NCBI RefSeq assembly: GCF_033783015.1 | Contig: NZ_CP123907.1 | Coordinates: 186,001-250,000, forward strand | Direction: 5' to 3' | Length of the DNA stretch: 64,000 nt | Origin: Corynebacterium sp. 21KM1197 | Lineage (GTDB): Bacteria; Actinomycetota; Actinomycetes; Mycobacteriales; Mycobacteriaceae | Part shown: positions 1 to 8,686 of the stretch, in pieces | Numbering within the stretch: the first letter of the stretch is position 1 | Layout: every line of letters begins with the position of its first letter | Position numbers and translations under genes: made by a program | The notes under the pieces: model-generated | Database searches by the model: none | What the model was told of the DNA's origin: nothing | The model's input: only the letters and a program-made list of their open reading frames with translations

Positions 1-413
1 TGGAGGGCCGGGGCGCGATTACGCTCTCCGCCTTGGTGCGCCAGGGGTTGCGCATGAGGCCGGATCGGATTGTGGTGGGGGAGATTCGCGGCGCGGAGAT
101 CGTGGATCTCTTCTCCGCCCTTAACACTGGTCACGAGGGCGGCGCGGGCACCCTCCACGCCAATTCCCTCGCGGAGGTCTCCGCCCGGATCGAGGCTCTA
201 GCGGCCTTGGGTGGGTTAGATCGCCAGGCGGCGCACAGCCAATGGGCGGCGGCGGTGAGATTGGTGCTGGTCATGCGCAGAACACGGGAGGGAAAGAGGA
301 TCCTCGCGCAGATCGGCCTGGTGGAACGCGGGGAATCCAGCCTGGCCTACGTGCGTGAGGTCTGGCACACGGGACAGGACGCGGCGCGCCTTGGCGAGGA
401 GTTGTCATGGTGA
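1..413 (+). CDS. tadA: TadA/CpaF-type secretion ATPase, C-terminal part (5' truncated by window edge)
   Basis: Reading frame enters from base 3 and stops at 411-413, so only about the last 136 residues are present. The Walker B-like GEIRGAE stretch followed by TGHEGGAGTLHAN is the conserved secretion-ATPase core of TadA/CpaF/VirB11 proteins. Members of this family hydrolyse ATP at the cytoplasmic face to drive Flp/Tad pilus assembly. The stop overlaps the ATG of the TadB-like gene at 407, so the tad genes are translationally coupled. The Walker A region lies outside the window. Confidence 0.9.
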   Translation, partial: EGRGAITLSALVRQGLRMRPDRIVVGEIRGAEIVDLFSALNTGHEGGAGTLHANSLAEVSARIEALAALGGLDRQAAHSQWAAAVRLVLVMRRTREGKRILAQIGLVERGESSLAYVREVWHTGQDAARLGEELSW

Positions 414-1165
414 GCCTGATGGGGTGCTGCGCGGGGGCGATAGCGCTGGTTCCGGCGCGGCCGGGGTTGCGGCTGAGCCTCATGCGCCAGGCTTATCGAC
501 GCCCCCGGCAAGCGTGGCTAGTTTCCGCGTTATTGGTGATGGTTCTTGCCACGATGACGGTCATGCCCTTGAGCGTGGTGCTTTCTGCCGCCATCGTTGG
601 ACTCACCGGGTGGTTCATAGCGCGCTCCCTTCTGCGGCGCCAGCGCAAAGAACAGCAGCGCCACCAGTTGGCCACCGTGTTGAACCTGGTGACACACCAA
701 TTGCGCAGTGGTGCGGAGCCCGGTGTGGCCCTACGCGGCGTGGTGCGGGGGCAACAAGATATGAGCCCGGAATTACGTGAGCAGTTGCTTGTGCTCTCCT
801 CCGGTGCTGCACCCGCTGCGTCTATCCCGGAATTACACACCGTGGCGCGCGTGTGGGAGGCGGCCCGCCATCACGGAATAGCGCTGGCCCCGCTGTTGGG
901 GCGGGTGCAATCCACGCTGGAAAAAGAGCTGCGGCATGGTGCGGCAACGCGCGCTCGCCTGGTGGGGCCGCAATCAACCGCCGTGGTGCTAAGCCTCCTG
1001 CCGTTGGGCGGGGTGGGGCTGGGCACGACGATGGGGGCTAATCCCGTGAGTCTGCTTTTTGGCGGCGGGTCGGGCGGATTGTTGCTCATGGCGGGAACCA
1101 CACTGATGTCTTTGGGGGCGCTGTGGTCCCAAGCGCTCATCGAGCGGGCGGGAGGGCAACCATGA
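407..1165 (+). CDS. TadB-like type II secretion system F-domain membrane protein
   Basis: This 252-residue protein has hydrophobic segments near the N-terminus (about residues 5-20 and 42-70) and two near the C-terminus, around a soluble helical middle. That is the layout of a T2SS-F/TadB platform protein, which couples the TadA ATPase to pilin assembly in the inner membrane. Start ATG 407 overlaps the end of tadA by 7 bases, and its stop overlaps the ATG of the next gene by 4 bases (ATGA). Assignment rests on the operon and the membrane layout rather than on one diagnostic motif. Confidence 0.8.
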   Translation: MVSLMGCCAGAIALVPARPGLRLSLMRQAYRRPRQAWLVSALLVMVLATMTVMPLSVVLSAAIVGLTGWFIARSLLRRQRKEQQRHQLATVLNLVTHQLRSGAEPGVALRGVVRGQQDMSPELREQLLVLSSGAAPAASIPELHTVARVWEAARHHGIALAPLLGRVQSTLEKELRHGAATRARLVGPQSTAVVLSLLPLGGVGLGTTMGANPVSLLFGGGSGGLLLMAGTTLMSLGALWSQALIERAGGQP

Positions 1166-1767
1166 TTCCGGCGTTATTGCTGGCGCTGGCGCTGATGATC
1201 GTGCCCGTGGGTGCGCGCAATGAGCGCCTCCACCAGGAACGCAGTGCCACCCGCCCCCGCGATGGTCCGCGAGGCCTGGCCCTCCGACACCTCGTGGAGA
1301 GGGTCAGAGCGCGCGTAACACGTGGGAGAGGAGAGGCCGCGCCGGGTGTGGCGGCGGAGATTGATCTCTATGCCGAGTGCTTGGCGTCGGGCCTGAGCCC
1401 TGCGGTGGCGGCCAAGATTGTTGGGGAATGCAGCACGTCCCCGGTGCGGGATACCTGGCACACCGTGGCCGCTTTGCTGGCGATCGGGGTGCCCCCGGAG
1501 CGGGCTTGGGCCGAGGCTCAGGTGGTGCCTGGCCTCCGGGACGTGGCACACCTGGCGTGCCACTCTCACCACAGCGGGGTGAGTTTTGCTCGGGCTGCCG
1601 CCGAGGTAGCCGACGATATACGCCGCGCCGCTGAGGATCGCGCCACCGCCACTGCCGAGCGCGCCGGAGTGCTCATCGCCATGCCGCTGACGTTGTGCTT
1701 TCTCCCGGCGTTCTTCCTCTTGGGGCTCGCCCCGGTGGTGATCGGCGTGGCCCGAGAGATTTTCTAG
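1162..1767 (+). CDS. TadC-like type II secretion system F-domain membrane protein
   Basis: I chose ATG 1162 over an upstream in-frame start at 1123 because it forms an ATGA overlap with the preceding stop and begins directly with a membrane helix (MIPALLLALALMIVPVG). The protein is about 201 residues. A soluble helical domain follows, with an LYAECLASGLSP motif, and the C-terminal hydrophobic hairpin runs from about residue 170 to the end. This matches the short actinobacterial second T2SS-F protein (TadC) that pairs with TadB. It acts in the inner membrane as part of the Tad pilus base. Confidence 0.8.
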   Translation: MIPALLLALALMIVPVGARNERLHQERSATRPRDGPRGLALRHLVERVRARVTRGRGEAAPGVAAEIDLYAECLASGLSPAVAAKIVGECSTSPVRDTWHTVAALLAIGVPPERAWAEAQVVPGLRDVAHLACHSHHSGVSFARAAAEVADDIRRAAEDRATATAERAGVLIAMPLTLCFLPAFFLLGLAPVVIGVAREIF

Positions 1768-1799
1768 AACATCACATTGGTAACAGAAAGGACTAGATC

Positions 1800-2012
1800 A
1801 TGTACTTCATGCTTGCAGCGCTACGGAAAGCAGCGCGGGAAACAATCCGGCTCAGCCGCGATGAGAAGGGACTCAGCACCATCGAATACGCCATGGGGAC
1901 TCTCGCGGCGGCGGCACTTGCGGCCGTGCTTTACATGGTGGTGAATAGTTCGGCGGTGACGGACGCGATCCAGAACATCATCACCGATGCGCTCAGCAAC
2001 ACCCCGGGCTAA
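1800..2012 (+). CDS. Flp/DUF4244-like prepilin
   Basis: A 70-residue protein with a short basic leader, the sequence DEKGLSTIEYAMGTLA and one hydrophobic helix. Prepilin peptidase normally cuts after the Gly of a G-[L/M]-x-x-x-E/I-E-Y site, and here GLSTIEYA fits with Glu at position +5. It is the likely major Flp-type pilin subunit. An A/G-rich stretch (AACAGAAAGGACTAG) lies upstream of ATG 1800. It sits between the platform genes and the minor pilin genes, as in other actinobacterial tad loci. Confidence 0.85.
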   Translation: MYFMLAALRKAARETIRLSRDEKGLSTIEYAMGTLAAAALAAVLYMVVNSSAVTDAIQNIITDALSNTPG

Positions 2013-2343
2013 CCAGCCGTTGCGCGAGAAGCGGATGGGGGAGGAAGGCTCGGTGACGGTGGAGGCCGCCGTGGCGATCAGTGCGCTCGTGGTGGTATTT
2101 GCCGCGCTCGTCGCCGGGCTCATCACCCTGGCCGCGCGGGTGTCCGCCATTGACACCGCCGGCGCGGCGGCGCGGCATTACGCCATTTCAGGGCAACGCT
2201 TGGAACCGGAGCGCGGCCGCGTGAGCATTACCGAAAGCGAGGGAAAGGTCACTGCCACCGCAGAGATTCCCGCGCCCTTTGGCACCATGCGCGCGCAGGC
2301 GATATATCCCGTTGAGGGAATAGCGGGGATAGAGGCGCGGTGA
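1987..2343 (+). CDS. TadE-like minor pilin
   Basis: Starts at ATG 1987, overlapping the pilin gene, or at ATG 2035. The second start begins MGEEGSVTVEAAVAIS, which is a compact TadE prepilin-like N-terminus (G-S-V-T-V-E then a hydrophobic helix). The C-terminal part is a small beta-rich domain with no catalytic motif. TadE-type pseudopilins are thought to prime or stabilise the Flp pilus. I favour the later start biologically but give the longer frame, since overlapping starts are the rule in this operon. Confidence 0.75.
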   Translation: MRSATPRANQPLREKRMGEEGSVTVEAAVAISALVVVFAALVAGLITLAARVSAIDTAGAAARHYAISGQRLEPERGRVSITESEGKVTATAEIPAPFGTMRAQAIYPVEGIAGIEAR

Positions 2344-2663
2344 TGAACGCCAAGAGAGGGGAGGAGGGGTATGCCACCCTCGTGGGGGCGGTGATGTGCG
2401 CGGCCCTGGTGGGGTGCGTGGTGCTGGCGGTGACGCTCCTTGGGGGTGTGATTGCCCAGCACCGCGCCCAGGTGGCGGCGGATATGGCCGCTATCGCGGG
2501 GGCGCACAGCCTGTGGCTTGGCGGCGATGCTTGTCGGCTGGCCGAGGACACCGCGCGCGATAACACGGCGGAGATTCAGCGGTGCGAGATAGAGGGCATG
2601 GACGTCATCGTGGCGGTACGGGTGCGAGGTCGGGAGGCGGTGTCGCGGGCGGGGCCGTTGTGA
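2340..2663 (+). CDS. Rv3654c-type TadE-like pseudopilin
   Basis: A 107-residue protein, GTG 2340 or ATG 2343, overlapping the previous stop. It begins KRGEEGYATLVGAVMCAALV, again a charged leader then one long hydrophobic helix. The segment QVAADMAAIAGAH is typical of the small Rv3654c/TadE-like proteins that close actinobacterial tad operons. Two Cys residues (CRLAEDTA... and QRCEIEG) could form a disulfide outside the membrane. It is the last gene of the tad operon; accessory genes follow. Confidence 0.75.
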   Translation: MMNAKRGEEGYATLVGAVMCAALVGCVVLAVTLLGGVIAQHRAQVAADMAAIAGAHSLWLGGDACRLAEDTARDNTAEIQRCEIEGMDVIVAVRVRGREAVSRAGPL

Positions 2664-2706
2664 TCTCCTGAGCGGGTTTTTGGTCTATTATTTGAGGAGG
2701 TGGGAT

Positions 2707-2959
2707 ATGCGGATACTGCCCTCGGCTTTCAAGCATGGATTGAAATTAGAGGAGATATTGGCAGCTCTACGCAGTCCTATTTATCATGAACAGCAGAGGG
2801 GGACCCGTGAAGGTATTCCTTGTGGGGGCAGGAACTTCTCTCAATCCGATAGAGATCGCTTATACGATTGATGTACGTGGAGAGATCGTGGTTTTCCATG
2901 CCATGCCCGTTACGAGAGCAACCTATGGGAAACTGCGTCGTAAGAAAAGGGGATGGTAA
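2707..2959 (+). pseudogene. Small toxin-like gene broken by a +1 frameshift
   Basis: A strong RBS (GAGGAGG) precedes ATG 2707, and the frame begins MRILPSAFKHGL, a start I associate with small actinobacterial toxin-like proteins. Just after YHEQQRG the frame departs and would end at 2871. The neighbouring frame continues from PVKVFLVGAGTSLNP through VVFHAMPVTRATYGKL to TAA 2957-2959. The switch falls in the GGGGG run at about 2797-2802, where one G fewer would restore a single ORF of about 83 residues. The stop overlaps ATG 2959 of the next gene (TAATG), a usual toxin-antitoxin arrangement. Either a pseudogene, a phase-variable tract or a sequence error. Confidence 0.6.
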
Positions 2960-3192
2960 TGGCTCTCTATGCAGATGAACAATTGATAGAGATGGCAGAG
3001 TATTATTCTGAGGGGATTCCCGAGGAAGATTATGCCGGTGATGGAACGTTTGGCTCGGCTGCATGGGTGCTCGATGTTTTTAGTTTCGATGAGTTGGGTG
3101 AAATATCCGATCATCTTCAAAAAACGGGTATCCCTTTTACTGATTATCTTCATTCCGCAGTGATGGATCGCTTGAGGTCTGACCGGGAATAA
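2959..3192 (+). CDS. Small acidic protein, putative antitoxin of the upstream toxin-like gene
   Basis: About 77 residues, strongly acidic (N-terminal ADEQLIEMAEYYSEG). I chose ATG 2959 over 2953 because it overlaps the upstream stop (TAATG) and sits about 7 bases after AAAAGGGG. No known domain is evident. The C-terminal half has a predicted helix-turn-helix-like run ending SAVMDRLRSDRE. Its close coupling to the frameshifted toxin-like gene is the only reason for the antitoxin suggestion. Confidence 0.5.
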   Translation: MALYADEQLIEMAEYYSEGIPEEDYAGDGTFGSAAWVLDVFSFDELGEISDHLQKTGIPFTDYLHSAVMDRLRSDRE

Positions 3193-3226
3193 AGGCGCAG
3201 GACTGTGCAGGGGAAAGGAGGAGATC

Positions 3227-3490
3227 ATGAAGCGGTACCAGAACGTGACGGTGGAGACCGTAGACGAGATCGAGGGCTTCGATGAGGGATATGTAGCCCA
3301 GGCGGTCAAAGATGTTCATGCGCACCTGGGGGAGGTTGAACCGTCTGATGTGACTTATGGGTCGGGGATGCTTCTGTGGGGCCTCCCGGAAGCCGTGCGA
3401 GGCGCGTTGATCCGCGAGGCATTGGATGAGGACTTGCCTTTGGAGGTGGTGATCAATCGGGTGTTGATTAACCACTACACGGATTCCTAA
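3227..3490 (+). CDS. Hypothetical small acidic protein
   Basis: An 87-residue protein with an excellent RBS (AAAGGAGG) eight bases before ATG 3227, so it is very likely translated. It is acidic at the N-terminus with an alpha-helical C-terminal half ending VVINRVLINHYTDS. I recognise no family. There is a faint resemblance to the preceding small protein (both have an acidic start and a D-x-T-[F/Y]-G-S stretch), so they may be diverged antitoxin paralogues, but this is weak. Its 3' end overlaps the convergent helicase gene by 4 bases. Confidence 0.55.
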   Translation: MKRYQNVTVETVDEIEGFDEGYVAQAVKDVHAHLGEVEPSDVTYGSGMLLWGLPEAVRGALIREALDEDLPLEVVINRVLINHYTDS

Positions 3491-5871
3491 GTCGCTTGAT
3501 CTGGCCCGCGTAGTTGATTGGATTGGGGTTGATGCGCATAAGGCGAGGGACTCTGATGTGTAGCCACCCCCGCCAGCGCCCCCAGCAGCCGCACCGCTCC
3601 CGCCTTGCTCAGCGGTTGGTTCCCATTGCCGCATTTGGGCGATTGCACGCAGGAGGGGCACCCGCCCTCGCAGGAGCAGGATCGCACCGCATCAAAGGTG
3701 GCCGTGATCCAGGTGGGGAAGCGCTCGAAGCCGCAGTCGGCAAACCCGGCTCCGCCGGGGTGGCCGTCATACACAAAGACGGTGGGTAACCAGGTATCGG
3801 GGTGCTCGGTGGTGGAGAGTCCGCCGATGTCCCAACGGTCGCAAGTGGCCAGCAGGGGGAGCATGCCGATGGCGGCGTGCTCGGCGGCGTGGAGTGCGCC
3901 GGGCCATTCGGCAGGTGGCAACCCGATCTCCTCTAAAAAGGCGGGATCGAGGGTATAGGCCACGGCGCGGGTGGTGAGGGTGTGCACGGGCATGTCCAGG
4001 GGAACGGTGTCCATGAGGGTACCGTCGGGGCGTCGCACCACGTACCCGGTTACCTGGCGGGAAACCTCCACGTTGAGGCTGCGCAGGTCCACGCCGGGCG
4101 CGAGGGTACGCGGAGGCTGCACCTCATCGAGCACCCGCACGGCGGTGGAACTGCGGGCAAAGGTGGTGTAATCGACCTCGGTGGGGCGCACGAGCGCCAC
4201 GGCGTCATCGAGGTTGAGGTCATCGACCACGTAAGAGTCGCCCTGGTGGAGGTAGATCGCGCCGGGGTGTACCTGGGCGGGGGCGCGGGCGGCGTCGATA
4301 GTGCCCAGCAGGCGGCCGTCGCTGGTATCTGCGATGAGCACGTCGCCGCTGGTATCGCCGCGTAGCCCCAGGCTGGCGTGCGCGGTGGTGGTTTCCTCGC
4401 CCACGGGGAACCAGCCGCGCGGGCGGCGTCGTATAAGGCCCTGGGCCACCAGTTCCTCCACCACCTCTGCGGCGGCAAAGTCCTCGATGTCCTGGCTGCT
4501 CAGGGGAAGTTCTATGGCGGCGCAGTAGAGATGTCCGCGCAGCACGTGGGGATTGTGCGGATTGAATACCGCGCGTTCCAGGGGACGCCGCAAGAGCGCC
4601 GCGGGGTGGTGCACGAGGTAGGTGTCCAGGGGGTCGTCGCGAGCCACGAGCACCACGATGGAGTCCTGCCCGCGCCTGCCCGCGCGCCCGGCCTGCTGCC
4701 ACAGGGAGGCCACGGTGCCGGGAAAACCGGCGGTGACCACGGCGTCGAGCCCGCTCACGTCGATGCCGAGTTCCAGGGCGTTGGTGGTGGCCACGCCCAG
4801 GAGTTCCCCGGAGTCGAGCTGGCGTTCCACCGCGCGGCGATCCTCCGCCAGGTACCCCGCGCGGTAGGAGCGCACGCGCTGCGCGGCCAGGGGCTTGCCC
4901 ATGACCACGAGGTCCTCGGCGGCAAGCAGCGCCGTGGATTCGGCGGAACGCCGGGAACGCACAAAGGTCAGGGTGCGCGAGCCCTGGGCCACGAGCGCGG
5001 CCATGAGCCCGGCGGCCTCCGAGGCGGCGGAGCGACGCACCGGCGCGGACTGCTCGCCCTCGCGGTCGGGCAGGAAGCCCGGTTCCCACAGCACCACCGT
5101 GCGCGCGCCGACGGGGGAGGCGTCGTCGGTGATGGCCTGCACGTCCAACCCGGTGAGGCGCGAGGCGTGCTCGGCGGAGGTAGCCGAGGCCAGAATGAAC
5201 GTGGGGTGGGCGCCATAGTGTGCGGCGATCCGGCGCAGCCTGCGCAGCACGAGTGCGACGTGTGCGCCGAACACACCCCGGTAGATGTGGGATTCATCCA
5301 CGATGACGTAGCGCAGCCGCCGCCACAGGCGCGCCCACCGGGGGTGGTGCGCCAGCAGCGAGGTATGCAGCATGTCCGGGTTGCTGAGAATGAACCGGGA
5401 TTGCTCGCGGATACCGGACCGCGCCTCGGCGGGGGTATCGCCGTCATAGGGTGCGGGGTGAATACCGCCCAGCGGCCCCACCTCGCGGCACATGCGACGC
5501 AGGTGGCGGAGTTGATCCGAACCCAGCGCCTTTGTGGGGGTGAGATACAGCGCGCAGGCGGTGGGGTCCTGCGCGAGGTCGGTGAGCACCGGCAGCAGAT
5601 AGCCCAGCGACTTCCCCGAGGAGGTTCCGGTGGCCATGATCGTGTGCTGGCCCGCGTGCGCGGCCTCGGCGGCGGCCACCTGATGTTCGTACAGGTGGGC
5701 GGTGCCGTGTTCTTCCAGGTGTGCCCGCAACTCCGGTAGCGCCCACTGCGGCCAGGGGGCGTACCGTGCCGGGCGCGCCGGGGTGGTGGAGCAGTGCGTG
5801 CAGCGCGATTCCGGGAAACGGGCATGAAGCGCCGCCACGAGTTCCTCTCCCAGAGTGGGCGGTGGTGCCAT
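3487..5871 (-). CDS. DEAD/DEAH-box helicase with DUF1998 (MrfA/YprA type)
   Basis: A 794-residue SF2 helicase. Motif I is TGTSSGKS at residues 81-88, motif II is the DESH within VDESHIYRG, and motif VI is QQAGRAGRRGQ. The C-terminal DUF1998 part carries four Cys in CSCEGGCPSCVQSPKC, the Fe/Zn-binding cluster of MrfA-type 3'-5' repair helicases. These proteins act in a mitomycin-type repair route in Bacillus; in corynebacteria the role is inferred. It is transcribed away from cspA, with about 266 bases between their starts. Confidence 0.9.
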   Translation of the reverse strand: MAPPPTLGEELVAALHARFPESRCTHCSTTPARPARYAPWPQWALPELRAHLEEHGTAHLYEHQVAAAEAAHAGQHTIMATGTSSGKSLGYLLPVLTDLAQDPTACALYLTPTKALGSDQLRHLRRMCREVGPLGGIHPAPYDGDTPAEARSGIREQSRFILSNPDMLHTSLLAHHPRWARLWRRLRYVIVDESHIYRGVFGAHVALVLRRLRRIAAHYGAHPTFILASATSAEHASRLTGLDVQAITDDASPVGARTVVLWEPGFLPDREGEQSAPVRRSAASEAAGLMAALVAQGSRTLTFVRSRRSAESTALLAAEDLVVMGKPLAAQRVRSYRAGYLAEDRRAVERQLDSGELLGVATTNALELGIDVSGLDAVVTAGFPGTVASLWQQAGRAGRRGQDSIVVLVARDDPLDTYLVHHPAALLRRPLERAVFNPHNPHVLRGHLYCAAIELPLSSQDIEDFAAAEVVEELVAQGLIRRRPRGWFPVGEETTTAHASLGLRGDTSGDVLIADTSDGRLLGTIDAARAPAQVHPGAIYLHQGDSYVVDDLNLDDAVALVRPTEVDYTTFARSSTAVRVLDEVQPPRTLAPGVDLRSLNVEVSRQVTGYVVRRPDGTLMDTVPLDMPVHTLTTRAVAYTLDPAFLEEIGLPPAEWPGALHAAEHAAIGMLPLLATCDRWDIGGLSTTEHPDTWLPTVFVYDGHPGGAGFADCGFERFPTWITATFDAVRSCSCEGGCPSCVQSPKCGNGNQPLSKAGAVRLLGALAGVATHQSPSPYAHQPQSNQLRGPDQAT

Positions 5872-6137
5872 CGGCGTGTTTTACCCCCTTTTGAGGTTAA
5901 TCGAAGTGTGCGTGGCCTGGGATTTTATCGAGATGGACTTCCGATACTATCGCGCAGGCGTAAAACATGACACACTAAGACAAGGTCGCAGTTTCTGTGC
6001 GCAGTGTGTAGGCGCTCGCAGGAGATGAACATGCGGGCGCCCAGGGCCACACCCGGAACTGGGTAGTTTGATGAGACCCGTTTCCCGCTGGCGCACCAGA
6101 GCGTCAGCACAGAACCAAAAGAAAAGGTTGCAAAAAC

Positions 6138-6341
6138 ATGGCACAGGGAACTGTTAAGTGGTTCAATGCCGAAAAGGGCTTCGGCTTCATCGCTCCCGAG
6201 GACGGCTCCGCCGACGTCTTCGTGCACTACTCCGAGATCCAGGGCAACGGCTTCCGCACCCTGGAGGAGAACCAGCGCGTGGAGTTCGAGATCGGTGAGG
6301 GCGCCAAGGGCCCCCAGGCTCAGCAGGTGCGCGCGCTTTAA
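6138..6341 (+). CDS. cspA: Cold shock protein CspA
   Basis: A 67-residue single cold-shock domain with both RNA-binding motifs: [11 protein letters not shown] (RNP1) and DVFVHYSEI (RNP2). It binds single-stranded RNA/DNA and acts as an RNA chaperone. The sequence matches the canonical family length. The region before the ATG is about 266 bases with no ORF and may include a long 5' leader, as is usual for csp genes. A clear terminator follows at 6354-6397. Confidence 0.97.
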   Translation: MAQGTVKWFNAEKGFGFIAPEDGSADVFVHYSEIQGNGFRTLEENQRVEFEIGEGAKGPQAQQVRAL

Positions 6342-6353
6342 AGCTCGCACGGG

Positions 6354-6397
6354 AGGGCCGCAGGCTGGGTACGTCCCGGTGTGCGGCCCTTTTCTTA
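6354..6397 (+). terminator. Rho-independent terminator of cspA
   Basis: Perfect 9-bp stem AGGGCCGCA / TGCGGCCCT around a 19-base loop, followed by TTTCTTA. It lies 12 bases after the cspA stop. Confidence 0.85.
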
Positions 6398-6844
6398 TGC
6401 TTATCGACGGGTTGGGGGAAGTGGCGGCGTACACGCCGTGCCGCATGCGGGTCAGCGTGCCACGTTCGGCTAAGTGGCGCAGGGAGAGTGAATCTACACC
6501 GTGATTTTGCCTATGCCGAGGTGGCTGGTCCCATCGCTGTAAGGCCAGGTCACCGATGATTTTCGTGGCCTCCGTTCCTTTAGTGGTTCAAAAATTACGG
6601 TATAGGATATTTTTGAGTCACAGGACTGGGGTGGATGGTTCTACGGAACGGCAAGGTTGGGTGGTGGCCAAGGGGAAATACTTCAAGATGAGGTGTCCTT
6701 GCCCTGAATGACAGATAAAAACGGTTCACCTTAGCCCGTATGATCCTCATTGTAGAAGAAACTTAATCTCGAATATTCTATGGAAAATCTGCCGGAAGGA
6801 AGGGTTTTGATATATACTACTGAGATTAATCAGAACTATGCGGA
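6398..6844 (+). other. Intergenic stretch without a recognisable gene
   Basis: About 450 bases more AT-rich than the surroundings. No ORF with plausible codon use was seen on either strand. The end of the stretch has a possible -10 box TATACT at 6813-6818, which would serve the small ORF at 6845. It may be a decayed accessory segment. Confidence 0.4.
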
Positions 6845-7033
6845 ATGGGGTATGTGCCTGAAGAGCTGGAGAATTATTTAGACAGGGTGATGGATGAGTT
6901 CTACAAGGTAGGAGTGGAGGCTGATTATCTTTTTGTTGGAGCTACATCACAGGTCTCCTGGACGATCACGGTGGAAGCAATGGATGAGGCGGAGGGGCGG
7001 GTACGGCTCTACGATCTCTGGCCGATGCCTTGA
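6845..7033 (+). CDS. Small hypothetical acidic protein
   Basis: A 62-residue frame with no recognised domain; acidic N-terminal helix (EELENYLDRVMDEFYKVG) followed by a beta-rich half. It lies 27 bases after a TATACT sequence but has no convincing Shine-Dalgarno, so it may be leaderless, a remnant of a longer gene, or not translated. Base composition is lower in GC than the flanking core genes, which suggests acquired DNA. Confidence 0.35.
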   Translation: MGYVPEELENYLDRVMDEFYKVGVEADYLFVGATSQVSWTITVEAMDEAEGRVRLYDLWPMP

Positions 7034-7117
7034 AAGCCGTGGGTGTCTCTCACGATCCCCGAGAGAAAGCACTTTCCTAATGGTTACGCCATAGCGAGAG
7101 CCTGGTGCCCCAACTCC

Positions 7118-7744
7118 TCACGCCCGCGAAACCCCCGAGCGCACCTCGGAGTAATCGCTGAATCGGGCGTGCACCTTGTCAATGGCCACGCCCACCAGTG
7201 CCCCCAGCGTGAGCCCGAGCGCCAGCCCCGCCAGGGGGTAATCCTGCACCACGTATCCGCCCAGGTATCCCACGAACCCGGCCTGAACCGCCCAGATGAG
7301 TACCCCGATGGTGTCAAAGAAGAAGAACTTGCGCCACGGGTAGCGCATGGAACCCAGGGAGAGGGTGAGCACCAGGCGGCCCCAGGGGATAAAGCGGGCG
7401 ATGATGATGGTAAAGCCCGCGCGTTTTTTCATATTGGCCGATACCCAGCGCATGGAGGCCGCGAGTTTGCTCTTGGGCGGGGCGGAGCGAATGAACTGCA
7501 CAAAGCGGGTGCCCAGCAGGTAGCACACGTTATCGCCCAGCATGGCAAAGGCTATTCCCACGCCGATGATGCCCCAGATATTGGGGCTGCCCGTGCTGCC
7601 TGACCACGCCCCGGCCATCGTGAGAATGGACTCGCTGGGGAAGAAGGGAATGAGGCAGTCCAGGAACACCATCGTGGCGGTGAGGGGGTAGAACCATGCG
7701 GAGGACATGAAGAGCTCGATCCATGCCTCAATCTGATGGGTCAT
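7118..7744 (-). CDS. DedA family membrane protein
   Basis: A 208-residue polytopic protein of the DedA/SNARE-associated family. Diagnostic features are the FFPSE stretch near residue 33, GDNVCYLLGTRFV in the middle, and FIPWGRLVLTLSLGSMRYPW, the conserved F-x-P-x-x-R region. DedA proteins are thought to transport undecaprenyl-phosphate or phospholipids across the membrane. The gene is monocistronic in this window. Confidence 0.9.
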   Translation of the reverse strand: MTHQIEAWIELFMSSAWFYPLTATMVFLDCLIPFFPSESILTMAGAWSGSTGSPNIWGIIGVGIAFAMLGDNVCYLLGTRFVQFIRSAPPKSKLAASMRWVSANMKKRAGFTIIIARFIPWGRLVLTLSLGSMRYPWRKFFFFDTIGVLIWAVQAGFVGYLGGYVVQDYPLAGLALGLTLGALVGVAIDKVHARFSDYSEVRSGVSRA

Positions 7745-7928
7745 TCATCACCTCCGGGGATCGTTGCCGGGAAACCGTTGTCACTTCAGCACTCCGGCAG
7801 GGGCTGCTCGCTTACAGGTGGATTCTAGTAGGTTCTTGGTGCGGGCACCCAGTGGTGGGGAGAATGGGCTTGATGCATGAGTCTTGTGGAGGTAGCATGA
7901 GGTCACTGCCGCCTGTTACGACAGGTTA

Positions 7929-7973
7929 GGAAGAAGATCCTAGGATCCCAGCCGGACGACTGGACCTAGGATC
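7929..7973. terminator. Strong inverted repeat, likely terminator of the minus-strand gene
   Basis: GAAGATCCTAGG...CAG pairs with CTGG...CCTAGGATCTTC around a short loop, followed on the plus strand by GTTTT. It lies just downstream of the DUF3800-like gene that ends at 7980 on the minus strand, and could also stop plus-strand transcripts. Confidence 0.65.
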
Positions 7974-7979
7974 TTCGTT

Positions 7980-8584
7980 TTAATCCGTGAGAGATTCTGG
8001 TGTGCTGCGGTTGAGAATTACTTTATCGGATATCTTCTCCCAATCCCTGCTCGTGCCCGAGTGTAAAGAGTTTATCGTTCCGAGGATGATGTCGGGAATC
8101 CATAATAGTGGTTCATCGCCCCTGCGTATGTGGTGTAGATGAATGTTGGTGCTCTGGCCGCCAGCCTGGAGTGCAACGATATGTTCAATATCTTTCCTGT
8201 TTTGCGTCGGGTGTCTGCTTTCCAGGGTCACCTCGTTGATCTGCATATCGGATAGCTCAAAATATAATTGTTCCAAGCACTTCCTGCGGTAGCGTTCGGT
8301 TTTTCTGCTCTTTTCGCTTCGGTGCGTGATGATTACTTGGATGGCATCGAGGCGAGAGACGGCGGCGATAATCTCTTCTTTCCGCTTCTTGCTCTCATCG
8401 GTCCAGTGGAGTTTGATCTGTCCGGGGAGGCGTAAGGGGAGTAGGGCGCTACGCACGGCATCGAGGTGTGCAGGGGAAGGATCGTGGCGCACACCATGTA
8501 CTCCTGGTGCCGGGGAATCCTGGACGCCGATGACTCATCGACGTAGGCAACTAATTGGCCCTCCATCTCGTATATCGTACCCAA
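7980..8584 (-). pseudogene. DUF3800-like protein gene with a frameshift
   Basis: The N-terminal part reads from TTG 8584 or ATG 8566 through LVAYVDESSASRIPRH, the YVDES signature of DUF3800 proteins, and then MVCATIL. After this the meaningful frame moves: the rest (AHLDAVRSALLPLRLPGQIK through PLLWIPDIILGTINSL to the stop at 7980) is in another frame. The shift lies in a CCCC run at about 8479-8483, where one extra C would give ILPPAHLD and one ORF of about 200 residues. DUF3800 proteins are thought to be nuclease-like and are often linked to mobile or defence loci. It may be decayed, phase-variable or a sequence error. Confidence 0.6.
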
Positions 8585-8686
8585 CCCCCCGCGCGTAACC
8601 GCACCATTAAATACTGTGGGCGGTGCCTGTGTACGGTGTACGTGTAGTAGTAGTTATTCGTTGCGCGAGGGAAGGGATGTACTCCC

